Part shown: positions 25,572 to 33,439 of the stretch, one piece after another
Layout of the letters: each line of letters opens with the position of its first letter
Position numbering within the stretch: the stretch's first letter is position 1
NCBI GenBank assembly: GCA_017303535.1
Contig: JAFLCO010000016.1
Span: 1 to 37,651 of the forward strand
Origin: Planctomycetota bacterium
Lineage (GTDB): Bacteria; Planctomycetota; Planctomycetia; Pirellulales; PNKZ01
DNA length: 37,651 nt
Reading direction: 5' to 3'
Position numbers and translations under genes: made by a program
The notes under the pieces: model-generated
What the model saw: the letters and a program-made list of their open reading frames with translations, nothing else
Databases searched by the model: none
Told to the model about the DNA's origin: nothing

Positions 25572-26264
25572 TTAGGTTACGGCGCCGAGAAGCTGGCCGA
25601 TAAAGCTGAACCGCGGCTTCGCACGCGTCTGATAGATCAACTTGCCGGGCCCGGTGAAGCGATTGATGAAGCCTTCGCCCGACATCAGCGAATCGCTCAG
25701 CCGTTTGCTCGACTTCACGAGTTCGAATGTCATCGTGTCCGAAAAGGCGACGACGTACCGATTGTCGAGCAGAAACCGCTCCCCCTCGGCCAGTTCACGC
25801 TCGACGACCGCGCCGTAGGTCTGGCAAAACAAGGTGCCGCTGCCGGTGATCCGCAGCAGAAAGAAACCGGTCTTGGCCATCCAGCCTTTGAAGCCGCCGT
25901 ACTTGGCGTCGAGCTTGCAGTCGCCAACGTGCGAAAGATACGCCCCGCGGGTCATCAGCATTGCGTGCCCGTCGACGACTTCCACAGGCTTCACGTCGCC
26001 GTAGTTCTCCGGCGCGAGAATCAGCGTCTGCTCGTCGCGATTGGAGCGAAAGACGGCCCGAAAGAACGACTCGCCACCGAGCATCGTTTTGAAGCCGGTC
26101 CACCACTTCTTAGAAGCGTTCGGAGCCCCGCCGATCGCGGCGGTCACTTCGATGCCCGAGGTCATCGAGATCATGCTGTCCGGCTGGGCGACGACCTCTT
26201 CCCCCTCGTGGAGCGTGAACTCGACAACGGTGAATACGGGAGCGTACAGGAGCCGATGTTCCAT
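25572..26264 (-). CDS. AIM24 / TIGR00266 family protein
   Basis: 230 residues. The family (named after yeast mitochondrial AIM24) is a beta-rich tryptophan-RNA-attenuator-like fold without known chemistry. Signatures are the N-terminal FTVVEFTLHEGEEVVAQPDS and the Gly/Lys-rich middle (SKKWWTGFKTMLGGESFFRA, GGFKGWMAKTGFF), then SGTLFCQTYGAV and the end TGPGKLIYQTR. The ATG at 26264 is preferred over an upstream GTG at 26288 because it starts nearer the conserved part. It is the first gene of a pair with the M48 peptidase (4-bp gap), which suggests a shared membrane-linked job (inference). Confidence 0.88.
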   Translation of the reverse strand: MEHRLLYAPVFTVVEFTLHEGEEVVAQPDSMISMTSGIEVTAAIGGAPNASKKWWTGFKTMLGGESFFRAVFRSNRDEQTLILAPENYGDVKPVEVVDGHAMLMTRGAYLSHVGDCKLDAKYGGFKGWMAKTGFFLLRITGSGTLFCQTYGAVVERELAEGERFLLDNRYVVAFSDTMTFELVKSSKRLSDSLMSGEGFINRFTGPGKLIYQTRAKPRFSFIGQLLGAVT

Positions 26265-26348
26265 GTCGGAAAACTTGCGAAGGGGCACACTTCGTAGAAG
26301 CGCTTACTCTGCGCCCCCGTCAATAACCGTAAGCAGGCAAGCCAAAGC

Positions 26349-26387
26349 CGCCGACTGCCCACATGATTGCCATGCGGGCAGTCGGCG
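26349..26387. repeat. Perfect 12-bp stem-loop between smORF and AIM24 gene
   Basis: CGCCGACTGCCC (26349-26360) pairs with GGGCAGTCGGCG (26376-26387) across a 15-nt loop that contains two CATG words. There is no T-tract on either side, so it is at best a weak terminator. It could end the small membrane gene or be a scattered palindromic repeat. Confidence 0.6.
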
Positions 26388-26394
26388 TAATAGC

Positions 26395-26610
26395 TTAATC
26401 CGATTCCACGCCAGGCGCGTACTTTTGCTTGAGCACGTAGCCGGCGAATGCAATAAGCGCCAGGATACCCAAGAAAATGAAGAGGGCCACCATCCGCGGC
26501 ACGCCGAGAATGTCGGAGATGCCGGTGATGCAGATGTCGTAAATGACGACTCGGATAAACCAACCGATGATCGCCCCAAAACCGCCGCCGCGTGCCGCCA
26601 AGAGTTTCAT
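26395..26610 (-). CDS. Small two-helix membrane protein, unknown function
   Basis: 71 residues. Two hydrophobic helices are visible, at about 12-31 (GAIIGWFIRVVIYDICITGI) and 40-59 (MVALFIFLGILALIAFAGYV), with a short basic/proline hinge between them. The ATG has GGCGAGA six bases upstream. I do not recognise a family. Codon use looks like that of its neighbours, supporting a real gene, and it is flanked by a stem-loop downstream. It shares strand with the M48/AIM24 pair but is separated from them by 130 bp. Confidence 0.7.
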   Translation of the reverse strand: MKLLAARGGGFGAIIGWFIRVVIYDICITGISDILGVPRMVALFIFLGILALIAFAGYVLKQKYAPGVESD

Positions 26611-26724
26611 AGATATCTCGCCTAATGCACTAAATTCTCAGTCCCACTAAATAGGGTTAGTTCTCTTTATCGACCCACTTGGACTCTGTCAAGAAAATGA
26701 ACTCATTATGCGGCAATAAGACGA

Positions 26725-26764
26725 CAAAAAACCGCGCCGCCCAGGCATGGCCCGAGCGGCGCGG
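26725..26764 (-). terminator. Intrinsic terminator of type III glutamine synthetase
   Basis: On the minus strand CCGCGCCGC (26764-26756) pairs with GCGGCGCGG (26740-26732) and is followed immediately by T6. It begins about 35 bp after the glnN stop. The rest of 26611-26799 shows no gene. Confidence 0.9.
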
Positions 26765-26799
26765 CGTAGGTGCTTCCGATTATCGGACGCGTTCGACCA

Positions 26800-28974
26800 C
26801 TACTTGATGAACAACATCTCGTGGTAGGTCGGCAGCGGCCAGATGTCGTCCGGAACGATCGTTTCGACCTTGTCGGCGATCGAGCGAACCACGTTCATCG
26901 CCGGGATCACTTCGTCGCGAAAATGCTTGGCGTGGCTGATCGAATCGCCCGAGGCCTTATGGTTGATCGCCGCTTCGAGCTTGTCGATGGCCGATTCGAA
27001 CTGAGCGACCAGTTCGGTGAGCTTGTCGAGCGAGCCTAGGTGCGGCGTCTTGCCGATTTCCTTAAGCGAAGCGGCCGTGGCGGCAAGTTCCTTCTGGTAG
27101 CGGTAGGCCGCCGGAAGGATCTGCGTCTTGGCCATGCTCAGCGCCACGAGGCTTTCCGTGTTCACGTCTTTGCAGTAACGCTCGACGTAGATTTCGTAAC
27201 GGCTGTGGGTTTCACGCGGCGAGAGCACGCCGTACTTGGCGAACAGCGCGGCGTTCTCCTCCTTCATCAGCACCGGCAACGCATCGACGGTGTTGCGCAA
27301 GTTCGGCAGTCCGCGCTTCTCAGCTTCACGGTGCCATTCTTCCGAGTAGCCGTCGCCGTTGAAAATCACCGCCTTGTGCTTAGCCGTGATGTCTTGCAGC
27401 AGCTTCTGCACGGAAGCATTGAGCTTGCTCGCATCACCGCCCATGCTCTTCTCAAGCTCGGTCGCGATATAGTCGAGGCTTTCCGCAACGATCGTGTTGA
27501 GCACGACCAGCGGACCGGCGATCGACTGGCTCGAACCAACCGCACGGAACTCGAACTTGTTGCCGGTGAAGGCAAACGGGCTCGTGCGGTTGCGGTCGCC
27601 CGCGTGCTTCGGCAGCGTCGGCAACACGTCGGCGCCGACGGTCATCGTGCCGGCCTTTTGCGACGAGCTGGCCGGGCCCTTCTCGAGCTGTTCGAAGATG
27701 TCGGCCAGCTGCGATCCCAAGAAGATCGAGATGATGGCCGGCGGAGCTTCGTTGGCACCCAAGCGATGGTCGTTGCCGCTGAAGGCGACGGCTACGCGGA
27801 GCAGGTCGCTGTGCAAATGCACGGCCCGAATCACGGCCGCGCAGAACACGAGGAACTGGGCGTTGTCGTGCGGCGTTTCGCCCGGTTCGAGCAAGTTGGC
27901 CGAGCTAGTGCCCAGCGACCAGTTGACGTGCTTGCCCGAGCCGTTAATGCCGGCGAACGGCTTCTCGTGCAACAGGCACTGCATGCCGTACTTCGGCGCC
28001 ATCTTCTGATGCACCAGCATGATCATCTGCTGATGGTCGGCCGCGACGTTAGCGTTCTCGTAAACCGGGGCGACTTCATACTGGCCCGGGGCCACTTCGT
28101 TGTGCCGCGTCTTGATCGGCACGCCGAGCTTATAGAGTTCGCGTTCGCAATCGAGCATGTAGGCCAACACGCGGTCCGGAATGGCGCCGAAGTATTGATC
28201 TTCGAACTCTTGACCCTTCGGCGGCTTCGCGCCGAACAGCGTGCGACCAGTCGACATCAGGTCGGGCCGCGCAAAGTAGAAGTTGCGGTCGATCAAGAAG
28301 TACTCTTGTTCCGGACCGGCCGAAGCCACGACCGGGCCGGGGTTCGCGTTGCCGAACAGCTTCAGCACGCGCTGAGCTTGCTGGCTCAAAGCTTGCATCG
28401 AGCGGAGCACCGGCGTTTTCTTGTCGAGCGCTTCGCCCGTCCAAGAGATGAAGGCCGTCGGGATGCAGAGCGTCGTACCGTTCGGGTTTTCCAAAATGTA
28501 GGCAGGGCTCGTCGGATCCCAGGCCGTGTAGCCGCGGGCTTCGAACGTCGCGCGAATGCCGCCCGACGGGAAGCTGGAAGCGTCCGGCTCGCCTTGGATC
28601 AGTTCCTTGCCGCCGAATTCGGCCAGCGCGCTGCCGTTGCCGCTCGGCGAGAGGAAGCTGTCGTGCTTTTCGGCGGTCAGGCCGGTGAGCGGTTGGAAGA
28701 CGTGTGCGTAGTGCGTGGCGCCCTTTTCGAGAGCCCAATCTTTCATGGCTTGGGCGACGACGTCGGCGACCGAACCGTCGAGCTTAGCGCCATTCTTGAT
28801 CGTTTGTTGCAGGGCCTTGTAGACCCCCTTCGGCAACAGATCCTTCATCTGCTGATCACCGAACACGTTCGAGCCATACAGAACGTTGCTCGGCGTCTCG
28901 CGGAAATTCCATCCGCTGTCGACCGGCTTGAAGTTAGTAACCGCGTCTACCGCCTCTTTACGTGCGTTACTCAA
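26800..28974 (-). CDS. glnN: Glutamine synthetase type III
   Basis: 724 residues, the expected size for the GSIII family, which catalyses the same reaction as GlnA but with a much longer chain and a different inter-ring packing. Family features are the N-terminal [17 protein letters not shown], then [58 protein letters not shown], the ATP-site [18 protein letters not shown] and [20 protein letters not shown]. The start is TTG at 28974, read because GAGGGAG lies seven bases upstream and no ATG gives a better N-terminus. It has its own strong terminator, and a sigma-54-like promoter lies about 50-75 bp upstream, consistent with nitrogen control. Confidence 0.96.
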   Translation of the reverse strand: MSNARKEAVDAVTNFKPVDSGWNFRETPSNVLYGSNVFGDQQMKDLLPKGVYKALQQTIKNGAKLDGSVADVVAQAMKDWALEKGATHYAHVFQPLTGLTAEKHDSFLSPSGNGSALAEFGGKELIQGEPDASSFPSGGIRATFEARGYTAWDPTSPAYILENPNGTTLCIPTAFISWTGEALDKKTPVLRSMQALSQQAQRVLKLFGNANPGPVVASAGPEQEYFLIDRNFYFARPDLMSTGRTLFGAKPPKGQEFEDQYFGAIPDRVLAYMLDCERELYKLGVPIKTRHNEVAPGQYEVAPVYENANVAADHQQMIMLVHQKMAPKYGMQCLLHEKPFAGINGSGKHVNWSLGTSSANLLEPGETPHDNAQFLVFCAAVIRAVHLHSDLLRVAVAFSGNDHRLGANEAPPAIISIFLGSQLADIFEQLEKGPASSSQKAGTMTVGADVLPTLPKHAGDRNRTSPFAFTGNKFEFRAVGSSQSIAGPLVVLNTIVAESLDYIATELEKSMGGDASKLNASVQKLLQDITAKHKAVIFNGDGYSEEWHREAEKRGLPNLRNTVDALPVLMKEENAALFAKYGVLSPRETHSRYEIYVERYCKDVNTESLVALSMAKTQILPAAYRYQKELAATAASLKEIGKTPHLGSLDKLTELVAQFESAIDKLEAAINHKASGDSISHAKHFRDEVIPAMNVVRSIADKVETIVPDDIWPLPTYHEMLFIK

Positions 28975-29033
28975 TTGAGAACTCCCTCGGGACTACCCGC
29001 GAAAAATGAATCAGACAAGGACGCCGGCTCTAA

Positions 29034-29049
29034 GGCATGTGCCGTGCCG
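29034..29049 (-). promoter_or_regulatory. Sigma-54-like (-24/-12) promoter of glnN
   Basis: On the minus strand CGGCACG-N4-ATGCC keeps the GG-N10-GC spacing and six bases of the -24 core (GGCACG). The -12 TGC is also present. The expected start near 29024 gives a leader of about 50 nt to the TTG start. RpoN control of glutamine synthetase is well known elsewhere. Pattern match only. Confidence 0.45.
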
Positions 29050-29140
29050 CAAGAATTGGCTTCATGCCGCGGCAAAAGACGTAAGTGTCAACCGGCTAAG
29101 GTCTTAAGCGGATCGTGGCGCTGTGAAAAGCGGCTCTCAA

Positions 29141-29232
29141 GGTAAGACTGGCGTGCCGAAGATGCAAGCAGCCAGCCGGAATTTGCCATTTTTTTCAGCG
29201 TCGAAAACGCTGACACGCCCGCAGGTCTTACC
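29141..29232. repeat. Nested inverted repeat in the 28975-29835 intergenic region
   Basis: Three nested stems: GGTAAGAC (29141-29148) with GTCTTACC (29225-29232), GGCGTG (29150-29155) with CACGCC (29214-29219), and a central CAGCGT/ACGCTG hairpin (29196-29212). A T7 run lies just before the central stem. It is not part of the composite repeat that follows. No protein is encoded here. Confidence 0.55.
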
Positions 29233-29266
29233 CAGGTGGAAAGGGCCAACGGTGACCAAGCGCTAA

Positions 29267-29360
29267 GCCCAGAGACCTTCAGTCGCTGGGACGCGATCCA
29301 CAACGCCGTTTCCGAATTCGACGTCTCGCTTAGGGGCCCAGAGACCGGAGGTCTCTGGGC
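29267..29360. repeat. Three copies of GCCCAGAGACC, two forming an 11-bp hairpin
   Basis: GCCCAGAGACC occurs at 29267-29277 and 29336-29346, and its reverse complement at 29350-29360. The last two form a perfect 11-bp hairpin with a GGA triloop, the same loop as in the hairpin at 8348-8376. Confidence 0.75.
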
Positions 29361-29387
29361 TTTGAAAGACGTCGGTTTCTGGCGTTC

Positions 29388-29780
29388 GAAAGTCGACGTA
29401 AGTCCCGAAACGCTTACGCGACTTACGACGAAAGCGCAATTCTGTTGCAATACGCAGTGCGTACTATTTTTGAAAAGAGTGCGCACCCTTAATTCCTAAG
29501 TATGCGGTGCGTACTAAAAGGCGCGCGAAGTACGCACCCCGGTCCAAATGTACGCAGCGCGCGTCGACGTAAGTATCGATTCGCTTGCGCGACTTACGTC
29601 AATTCTTGGACCAAGCGAGCGGCGGGGTTTATCCCCGCCGTCGATCTTCTCGACACCAATAATGGCAAACGCAGACGGCAGGGATAAACCCCGCCGCTCG
29701 CCACAAATCACACCATATTGCCAAAGAACCAACCCCGTATTTTCCACTTTTACGGCGTCGATTCCAGGGCGTTTTTGGCC
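29388..29780 (-). repeat. Composite palindromic intergenic repeat, copy B (about 393 bp)
   Basis: Read on the minus strand, this stretch has the same parts in the same order as copy A (8052-8446). The first 70 bp or so (29780 downward) differ at only a handful of positions. Then come the inverted repeat with CGAGCGGCGGGG-type arms (29677-29700 and 29616-29639, one mismatch), the GACGTAAGT dyad (29566-29600), a variable section with GTGCGTAC/GTACGCAC words, and the CGTAAGTCGCGTAAGCG end module. It begins 55 bp after the fliM stop, in the same orientation to fliM as copy A has to the ASCH gene. Confidence 0.85.
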
Positions 29781-29835
29781 ACTTGCGATTTTGTTCTAAC
29801 GGCCGCCGGTGCCGCGAAATGCCGAAAAAAGGACC

Positions 29836-30849
29836 TTATTTCTTCTGCGGCTCAGCCTCTTCGATGCGGATCGCCTTGTGCCCCTTGAGGGCTCCCGCTT
29901 TGGCGCGGAACTTCGTGACTCCCTCTACGTTCACGGCCAGCGATGTCTTCACGTCCTTCTCCGTCGTGATGATGTCGCCGATCCGCAGGCCGATGAGATC
30001 GCGGGTCGAGATCGTCGTGTCGGCCAGATGAACGACGACCTCCACCGGCGCGCCGCGCAGGTTCTTCGTAATACGGTCGATCGTTTCCGGATTCGACGTC
30101 TTTCGGCTGGGGCTGATCCAGCTATTGGCCGAGAGCTTGTTGCCGATTCGCTCAATCGAGTTGAACGGAATGCACAAGTTTAACATCCCGCGCATTTCGC
30201 CGAGCGTGAGTTCGAAGCTGATCAGTACGACCACTTCGTTCGGCGGCACGATCTGGACGAGTTGCGGATTGCTTTCGACGCGCACGACCTCGAACGTGAT
30301 CGGCAGGACGTTTTCCCAGGCCTTACGGAGTTCGTCGAGAAAGAGCGACGTGATGCGGTGCACGAGCCGTAGTTCAATTTCCGTCAGCGGCCGGCGAGTG
30401 TGCGTGTTCGGCTCTTTGCCGCCGCCGAGCATCCGATCGATGATCGGGTACAAAATCGACGGGTTGATATCGAGAATCAGATGCCCTTCCAGCGGCTCGG
30501 CCTTCAGCAAGTTGAAGCAAGAAGGATTCTCGAGGCTGAAGACAAACTCGCTGTATGTCAGCTGGTCGACGCTCGTTAGCTTCACTTCGACGATTGAGCG
30601 GAGCATGGCCGAGAGCGCCGCGCCGTAGTTGCGGCCGAACCCTTCGTGCAGGGTTTGCAGCGCCCGCATCTGCTCTTTGCCGACGCGCTCCGGACGTTTG
30701 AAGTCGTACGGCGTCACTTTTTCGCGAGGTTTCGCCGGAGCCGCGGCAGTCGGAGCAGGCTTGCGCGCGGCAGGCGCCCGCTGTTGCGTCGTCTCCATCG
30801 CGCTGAGCAGGCTTTCCACTTCCGCTTGGCTGAGTACATCGCCGCTCAT
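29836..30849 (-). CDS. fliM: Flagellar motor switch protein FliM
   Basis: 337 residues. FliM forms the middle of the flagellar C-ring and binds phospho-CheY to switch rotation. The N-terminus MSGDVLSQAEVESLLSAM has the LSQ-x-E-[IV]-x-x-LL CheY-binding motif. A Pro/Ala linker follows (about 22-45), then the middle domain (KRPERVGKEQMRALQTLHEG, with the MLGGGKEP loop) and the C-terminal SpoA-like domain (about 250-330). The ATG at 30849 has AAGGA seven bases upstream; upstream codons in the open frame run through a palindromic element and are unlikely to be translated. No other flagellar gene is nearby. The gene follows proA and ends the minus-strand run, with repeat copy B just downstream. Confidence 0.93.
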   Translation of the reverse strand: MSGDVLSQAEVESLLSAMETTQQRAPAARKPAPTAAAPAKPREKVTPYDFKRPERVGKEQMRALQTLHEGFGRNYGAALSAMLRSIVEVKLTSVDQLTYSEFVFSLENPSCFNLLKAEPLEGHLILDINPSILYPIIDRMLGGGKEPNTHTRRPLTEIELRLVHRITSLFLDELRKAWENVLPITFEVVRVESNPQLVQIVPPNEVVVLISFELTLGEMRGMLNLCIPFNSIERIGNKLSANSWISPSRKTSNPETIDRITKNLRGAPVEVVVHLADTTISTRDLIGLRIGDIITTEKDVKTSLAVNVEGVTKFRAKAGALKGHKAIRIEEAEPQKK

Positions 30850-30880
30850 CGGGGCATCCTTGCCGGTTGATGATTTTTCG

Positions 30881-30967
30881 TGCCATGCCGTCACGGCGAA
30901 GCCGGGTCGGCATGCGCTTCTCGTCTCGAAACATGCCGACCTCGCCTGCGGCGATGACGGCATGGCA
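30881..30967. repeat. 87-bp four-arm (cruciform/cloverleaf) palindromic element upstream of fliM
   Basis: Outer stem TGCCATGCCGTCA (30881-30893) with its exact complement (30955-30967). Inside are a left mini-hairpin CGGC-GAA-GCCG (30894-30904), an apical 10-bp stem GGTCGGCATG (30905-30914) with CATGCCGACC (30932-30941) and a 17-nt loop, and a right mini-hairpin TCGCC-TGC-GGCGA (30942-30954). The arms abut with no unpaired bases at the junction. It lies 31 bp before the fliM start and 9 bp after the proA stop. Confidence 0.85.
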
Positions 30968-30976
30968 CAACTACAT

Positions 30977-32260
30977 TTACTGTCTTACTTGGCCTGTGCC
31001 GTACACCACGTACTTGTAACTCGTCAGTTCTTTCAATCCGCAGGGGCCCCGGGCATGGAACTTGTCGGTGCTGATGCCGATCTCGGCGCCGAGTCCGAAC
31101 TCGCCGCCATCGTTAAACCGGGTCGACGCGTTGACCATCACCGCCGCACTATCGACGCGGGCCGTAAATTCCCGAGCCGCCGCGAGATCGCCGGTCACAA
31201 TCGCATCGGTGTGATGCGAGCCGTATTGGTTCACATGAACGATCGCTTCGTCGAGCGAGTCGACCACTTTCACGGAGATGATCGGCCCAAGATACTCGGC
31301 CGCAAAATCAGCCTCGGTCGCTTCTTTGGCCGTCGGCACAAGCTTGCGCGTCGCCGGGCAACCGCGGAGTTCGATACCTTGCGCCGTAAGGGCGGCCGCC
31401 ACCTGCGGCAGGAACTTTGTCGCGACGTCGCGGTGCACCAGCAGCGACTCGGCCGCATTGCAAACGCCCAACCGGTGGCACTTCGAGTTGACCGTGATCG
31501 TTTCGGCCATCTCCAAATCGGCGGTCACATCGACGTAGACATGGCAATTGCCGTCGAAATGCTTAATCACCGGCATGCGGGCTTCGGCGGCCACGCGACG
31601 AATCAGGCTTTCGCCGCCGCGCGGGATGGCGACGCTCACGTACTTGTCGAGCTTCAGAAAATAACCGACGGCGTCGCGATCAGTCGTGTTGACGAGTTGC
31701 ACGGCATCGGCCGGGATGCCGATTTCGCGGGCCGTGGCGGCGAGAATTTCAGCGAGCAACGTGTTCGAATGCAGGGCTTCTTTACCGCCGCGTAGAATCA
31801 CGGCGTTGCCGCTCTTGACGCAGATCGCGGCCGCGTCGACCGTGACGTTCGGTCGTGATTCGTAGATGAAGAATACGACGCCGAGCGGCACCCGCACTTT
31901 GCGGATTTCCAAACCATTGGGGCGCACGGAACCTTCAATAGTTTCGCCGATCGGGTCCGCGAGCGCGGTGATCTCTTCGAGAGCCCGGGCCATGCCGTCG
32001 ACGGTCTTCTGCGTAAGCTTCAGGCGGTCGATCGCGGCGTCGGTCAGTCCGTAGCCGGGGGCTGCCGCAAGGTCGAGCGCGTTGGCACTTTGAATGTCGG
32101 CGAAACGTTCGCGCAAGGCCACGGCGCTACGTCGCAACCACGCGTTCTTCAGCGCGCTTGGGACAACAGCCAATTCGGCGGACGCGGCTTGGGCGCGGCG
32201 TGCCACATCGAGGCAGTAGTCGCTGAGAGCGGAAGTCGTCGCGGTTTCGGCAATCGCCAT
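30977..32260 (-). CDS. proA: Gamma-glutamyl phosphate reductase (proline biosynthesis)
   Basis: 427 residues. It reduces gamma-glutamyl phosphate to glutamate semialdehyde with NADPH, the second step of proline synthesis. Aldehyde-dehydrogenase-fold signatures: [20 protein letters not shown], the cofactor-site [17 protein letters not shown], and the catalytic Cys267 in [13 protein letters not shown]. The end region [20 protein letters not shown] is the standard ProA signature. Length fits the family (about 420). The ATG at 32260 has no strong ribosome site; an open-frame start 15 codons upstream is less likely. proB is not in the window. It lies between folP and fliM on the same strand. Confidence 0.96.
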   Translation of the reverse strand: MAIAETATTSALSDYCLDVARRAQAASAELAVVPSALKNAWLRRSAVALRERFADIQSANALDLAAAPGYGLTDAAIDRLKLTQKTVDGMARALEEITALADPIGETIEGSVRPNGLEIRKVRVPLGVVFFIYESRPNVTVDAAAICVKSGNAVILRGGKEALHSNTLLAEILAATAREIGIPADAVQLVNTTDRDAVGYFLKLDKYVSVAIPRGGESLIRRVAAEARMPVIKHFDGNCHVYVDVTADLEMAETITVNSKCHRLGVCNAAESLLVHRDVATKFLPQVAAALTAQGIELRGCPATRKLVPTAKEATEADFAAEYLGPIISVKVVDSLDEAIVHVNQYGSHHTDAIVTGDLAAAREFTARVDSAAVMVNASTRFNDGGEFGLGAEIGISTDKFHARGPCGLKELTSYKYVVYGTGQVRQ

Positions 32261-32325
32261 ACAAGTGCTCGTGCAAAGGGCCGCGCCAGGCCGACGGGGC
32301 GGCATTCGGGCGGGGCGGGAGTATC

Positions 32326-32355
32326 GAAAAATCGGCCGCCGGCGTCAACGCCGAT
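32326..32355 (-). terminator. Possible terminator between folP and proA
   Basis: On the minus strand ATCGGC (32355-32350) can pair with GCCGAT (32336-32331), which runs into T5 (32331-32327). A competing CGGCGT/ACGCCG hairpin overlaps it. If it works, proA needs its own promoter in the remaining 65 bp. Confidence 0.35.
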
Positions 32356-32421
32356 CGGTGTGCCGGCAAGCGAGCGTCGGCGGTCGTAAACGACTGCGCC
32401 GGCTGGGCTTACCATTACAGT

Positions 32422-33303
32422 TTACTCACCGCCGCGGCAGGCGGTGAAGAGGCTCAGGGCTTGTCGGGTCGCGAGAACGTCGTGAACCCGCAATACGTGA
32501 ACGCCTTGAGCCGCCAAAGCCAGCGACACGCCGAGAGTGCCGTACGTTCGGTCGGCCTCGCGCCAGGCGGGATTCTCGCGGGCCATCACCTTGCCGATAA
32601 ACGCTTTGCGCGAATGTCCGACGAGCAGGACAGACCCCAAATCGAGAAATCGACGGCAGCCCGCAACCAGCGCCAAGTTATGGTCGTGCGTCTTGCCGAA
32701 GCCGATGCCCGGATCGAGGGCCAAACGAGCCGGATCGAGCCCGGCCGCCACGAGTTGGTCGCGGCGTTCGCGCAAGTAGCCGAAAATATCCTCGACGACG
32801 TCGCCGTAACGCGGGTCGTCTTGCATGGTCTGCGGCGTGCCGCGCATGTGCATCGCACAAACGCCGGCTTGCGACTGAATCGCCTGTCTCAGCATAGCCG
32901 GATCGCCCGTCAGGGCGGTGACGTCGTTGATGATCTCGGCACCTGCTTCCAGGGCGGCTTCGGCAACGGCGGCCTTCGAGGTATCGATCGAAACCGGAAT
33001 GTTGCTGCCGCGCACGATCTCCTGAATGACCGGCAGCACGCGGCGCAGTTCTTCTTCAGCATCGACCGGCTGCGAATAAGGTCGAGTGCTTTCACCGCCG
33101 ATATCGAGAATGTCGGCGCCTTGGTCGATCATCCGCGCCGCCGCATCAACGGCGGCGTGCGAATCGAGGTTCCGGCCACCGTCGCTAAAGCTGTCGGGCG
33201 TCACGTTGATGATGCCCATCACGAGCGGCCGCCGCTCGAACGTGAGGCGACGAGTGCGAAGCTGCCAGTATGCGACGGGGGGCGAGGAGGCGTTGGTGTC
33301 CAT
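32422..33303 (-). CDS. folP: Dihydropteroate synthase (folate biosynthesis)
   Basis: 293 residues. It joins p-aminobenzoate to the pterin pyrophosphate; it is the sulfonamide target. Signatures: VMGIINVTPDSFSDGG (about 28-43), ADILDIGGESTRPYSQPV, the NDV motif in AEIINDVTALTG, LDPGIGFGKTHDHN and LLVGHSRKAFIGKV, all in the expected TIM-barrel order. Length is normal with a slightly long N-terminus. ATG at 33303. It follows the lptE-like gene after 136 bp that contain an AT-rich inverted repeat. Confidence 0.96.
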   Translation of the reverse strand: MDTNASSPPVAYWQLRTRRLTFERRPLVMGIINVTPDSFSDGGRNLDSHAAVDAAARMIDQGADILDIGGESTRPYSQPVDAEEELRRVLPVIQEIVRGSNIPVSIDTSKAAVAEAALEAGAEIINDVTALTGDPAMLRQAIQSQAGVCAMHMRGTPQTMQDDPRYGDVVEDIFGYLRERRDQLVAAGLDPARLALDPGIGFGKTHDHNLALVAGCRRFLDLGSVLLVGHSRKAFIGKVMARENPAWREADRTYGTLGVSLALAAQGVHVLRVHDVLATRQALSLFTACRGGE

Positions 33304-33326
33304 CGCTCCATTCTAGCCGCAATTCG

Positions 33327-33430
33327 GAATTGCAAATTGGTAATTGCAAAATGCAAATTGATTTGCCACGGGCCGGGCGTCGATGCAGCGTTTTTCAATT
33401 TGCAATTGCCATTTAGCAATTTGCAATTTC
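33327..33430. repeat. AT-rich imperfect inverted repeat with AATTGCAAATTG words
   Basis: The left arm (about 33327-33368) holds AATTGCAAATTG and ATGCAAATTG; the right arm (about 33390-33430) holds the complementary CAATTTGCAATT twice. Arms of about 40 bp are imperfect complements around a GC-rich centre. Base composition is very unlike the surrounding DNA. It lies between the co-directional lptE-like and folP genes. Confidence 0.7.
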
Positions 33431-33439
33431 CGCCGCTCT

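Noticed and set aside
27040-29145. Plus-strand open frame of 701 codons
   Set aside because: Antisense to the type III glutamine synthetase, which has full family motifs, RBS and terminator.
29186-29213. Terminator at the T7 run and CAGCGT hairpin
   Set aside because: On the plus strand the T-run precedes the stem, and on the minus strand the stem is followed by A's, so neither direction fits.
29088-29486. Minus-strand open frame of 132 codons upstream of glnN
   Set aside because: Low-complexity Ser-rich translation of palindromic intergenic DNA; no ribosome site or relatives that I recognise.
30850-30963. Longer start for fliM
   Set aside because: Would translate the four-arm palindrome and hide the CheY-binding motif away from the N-terminus.
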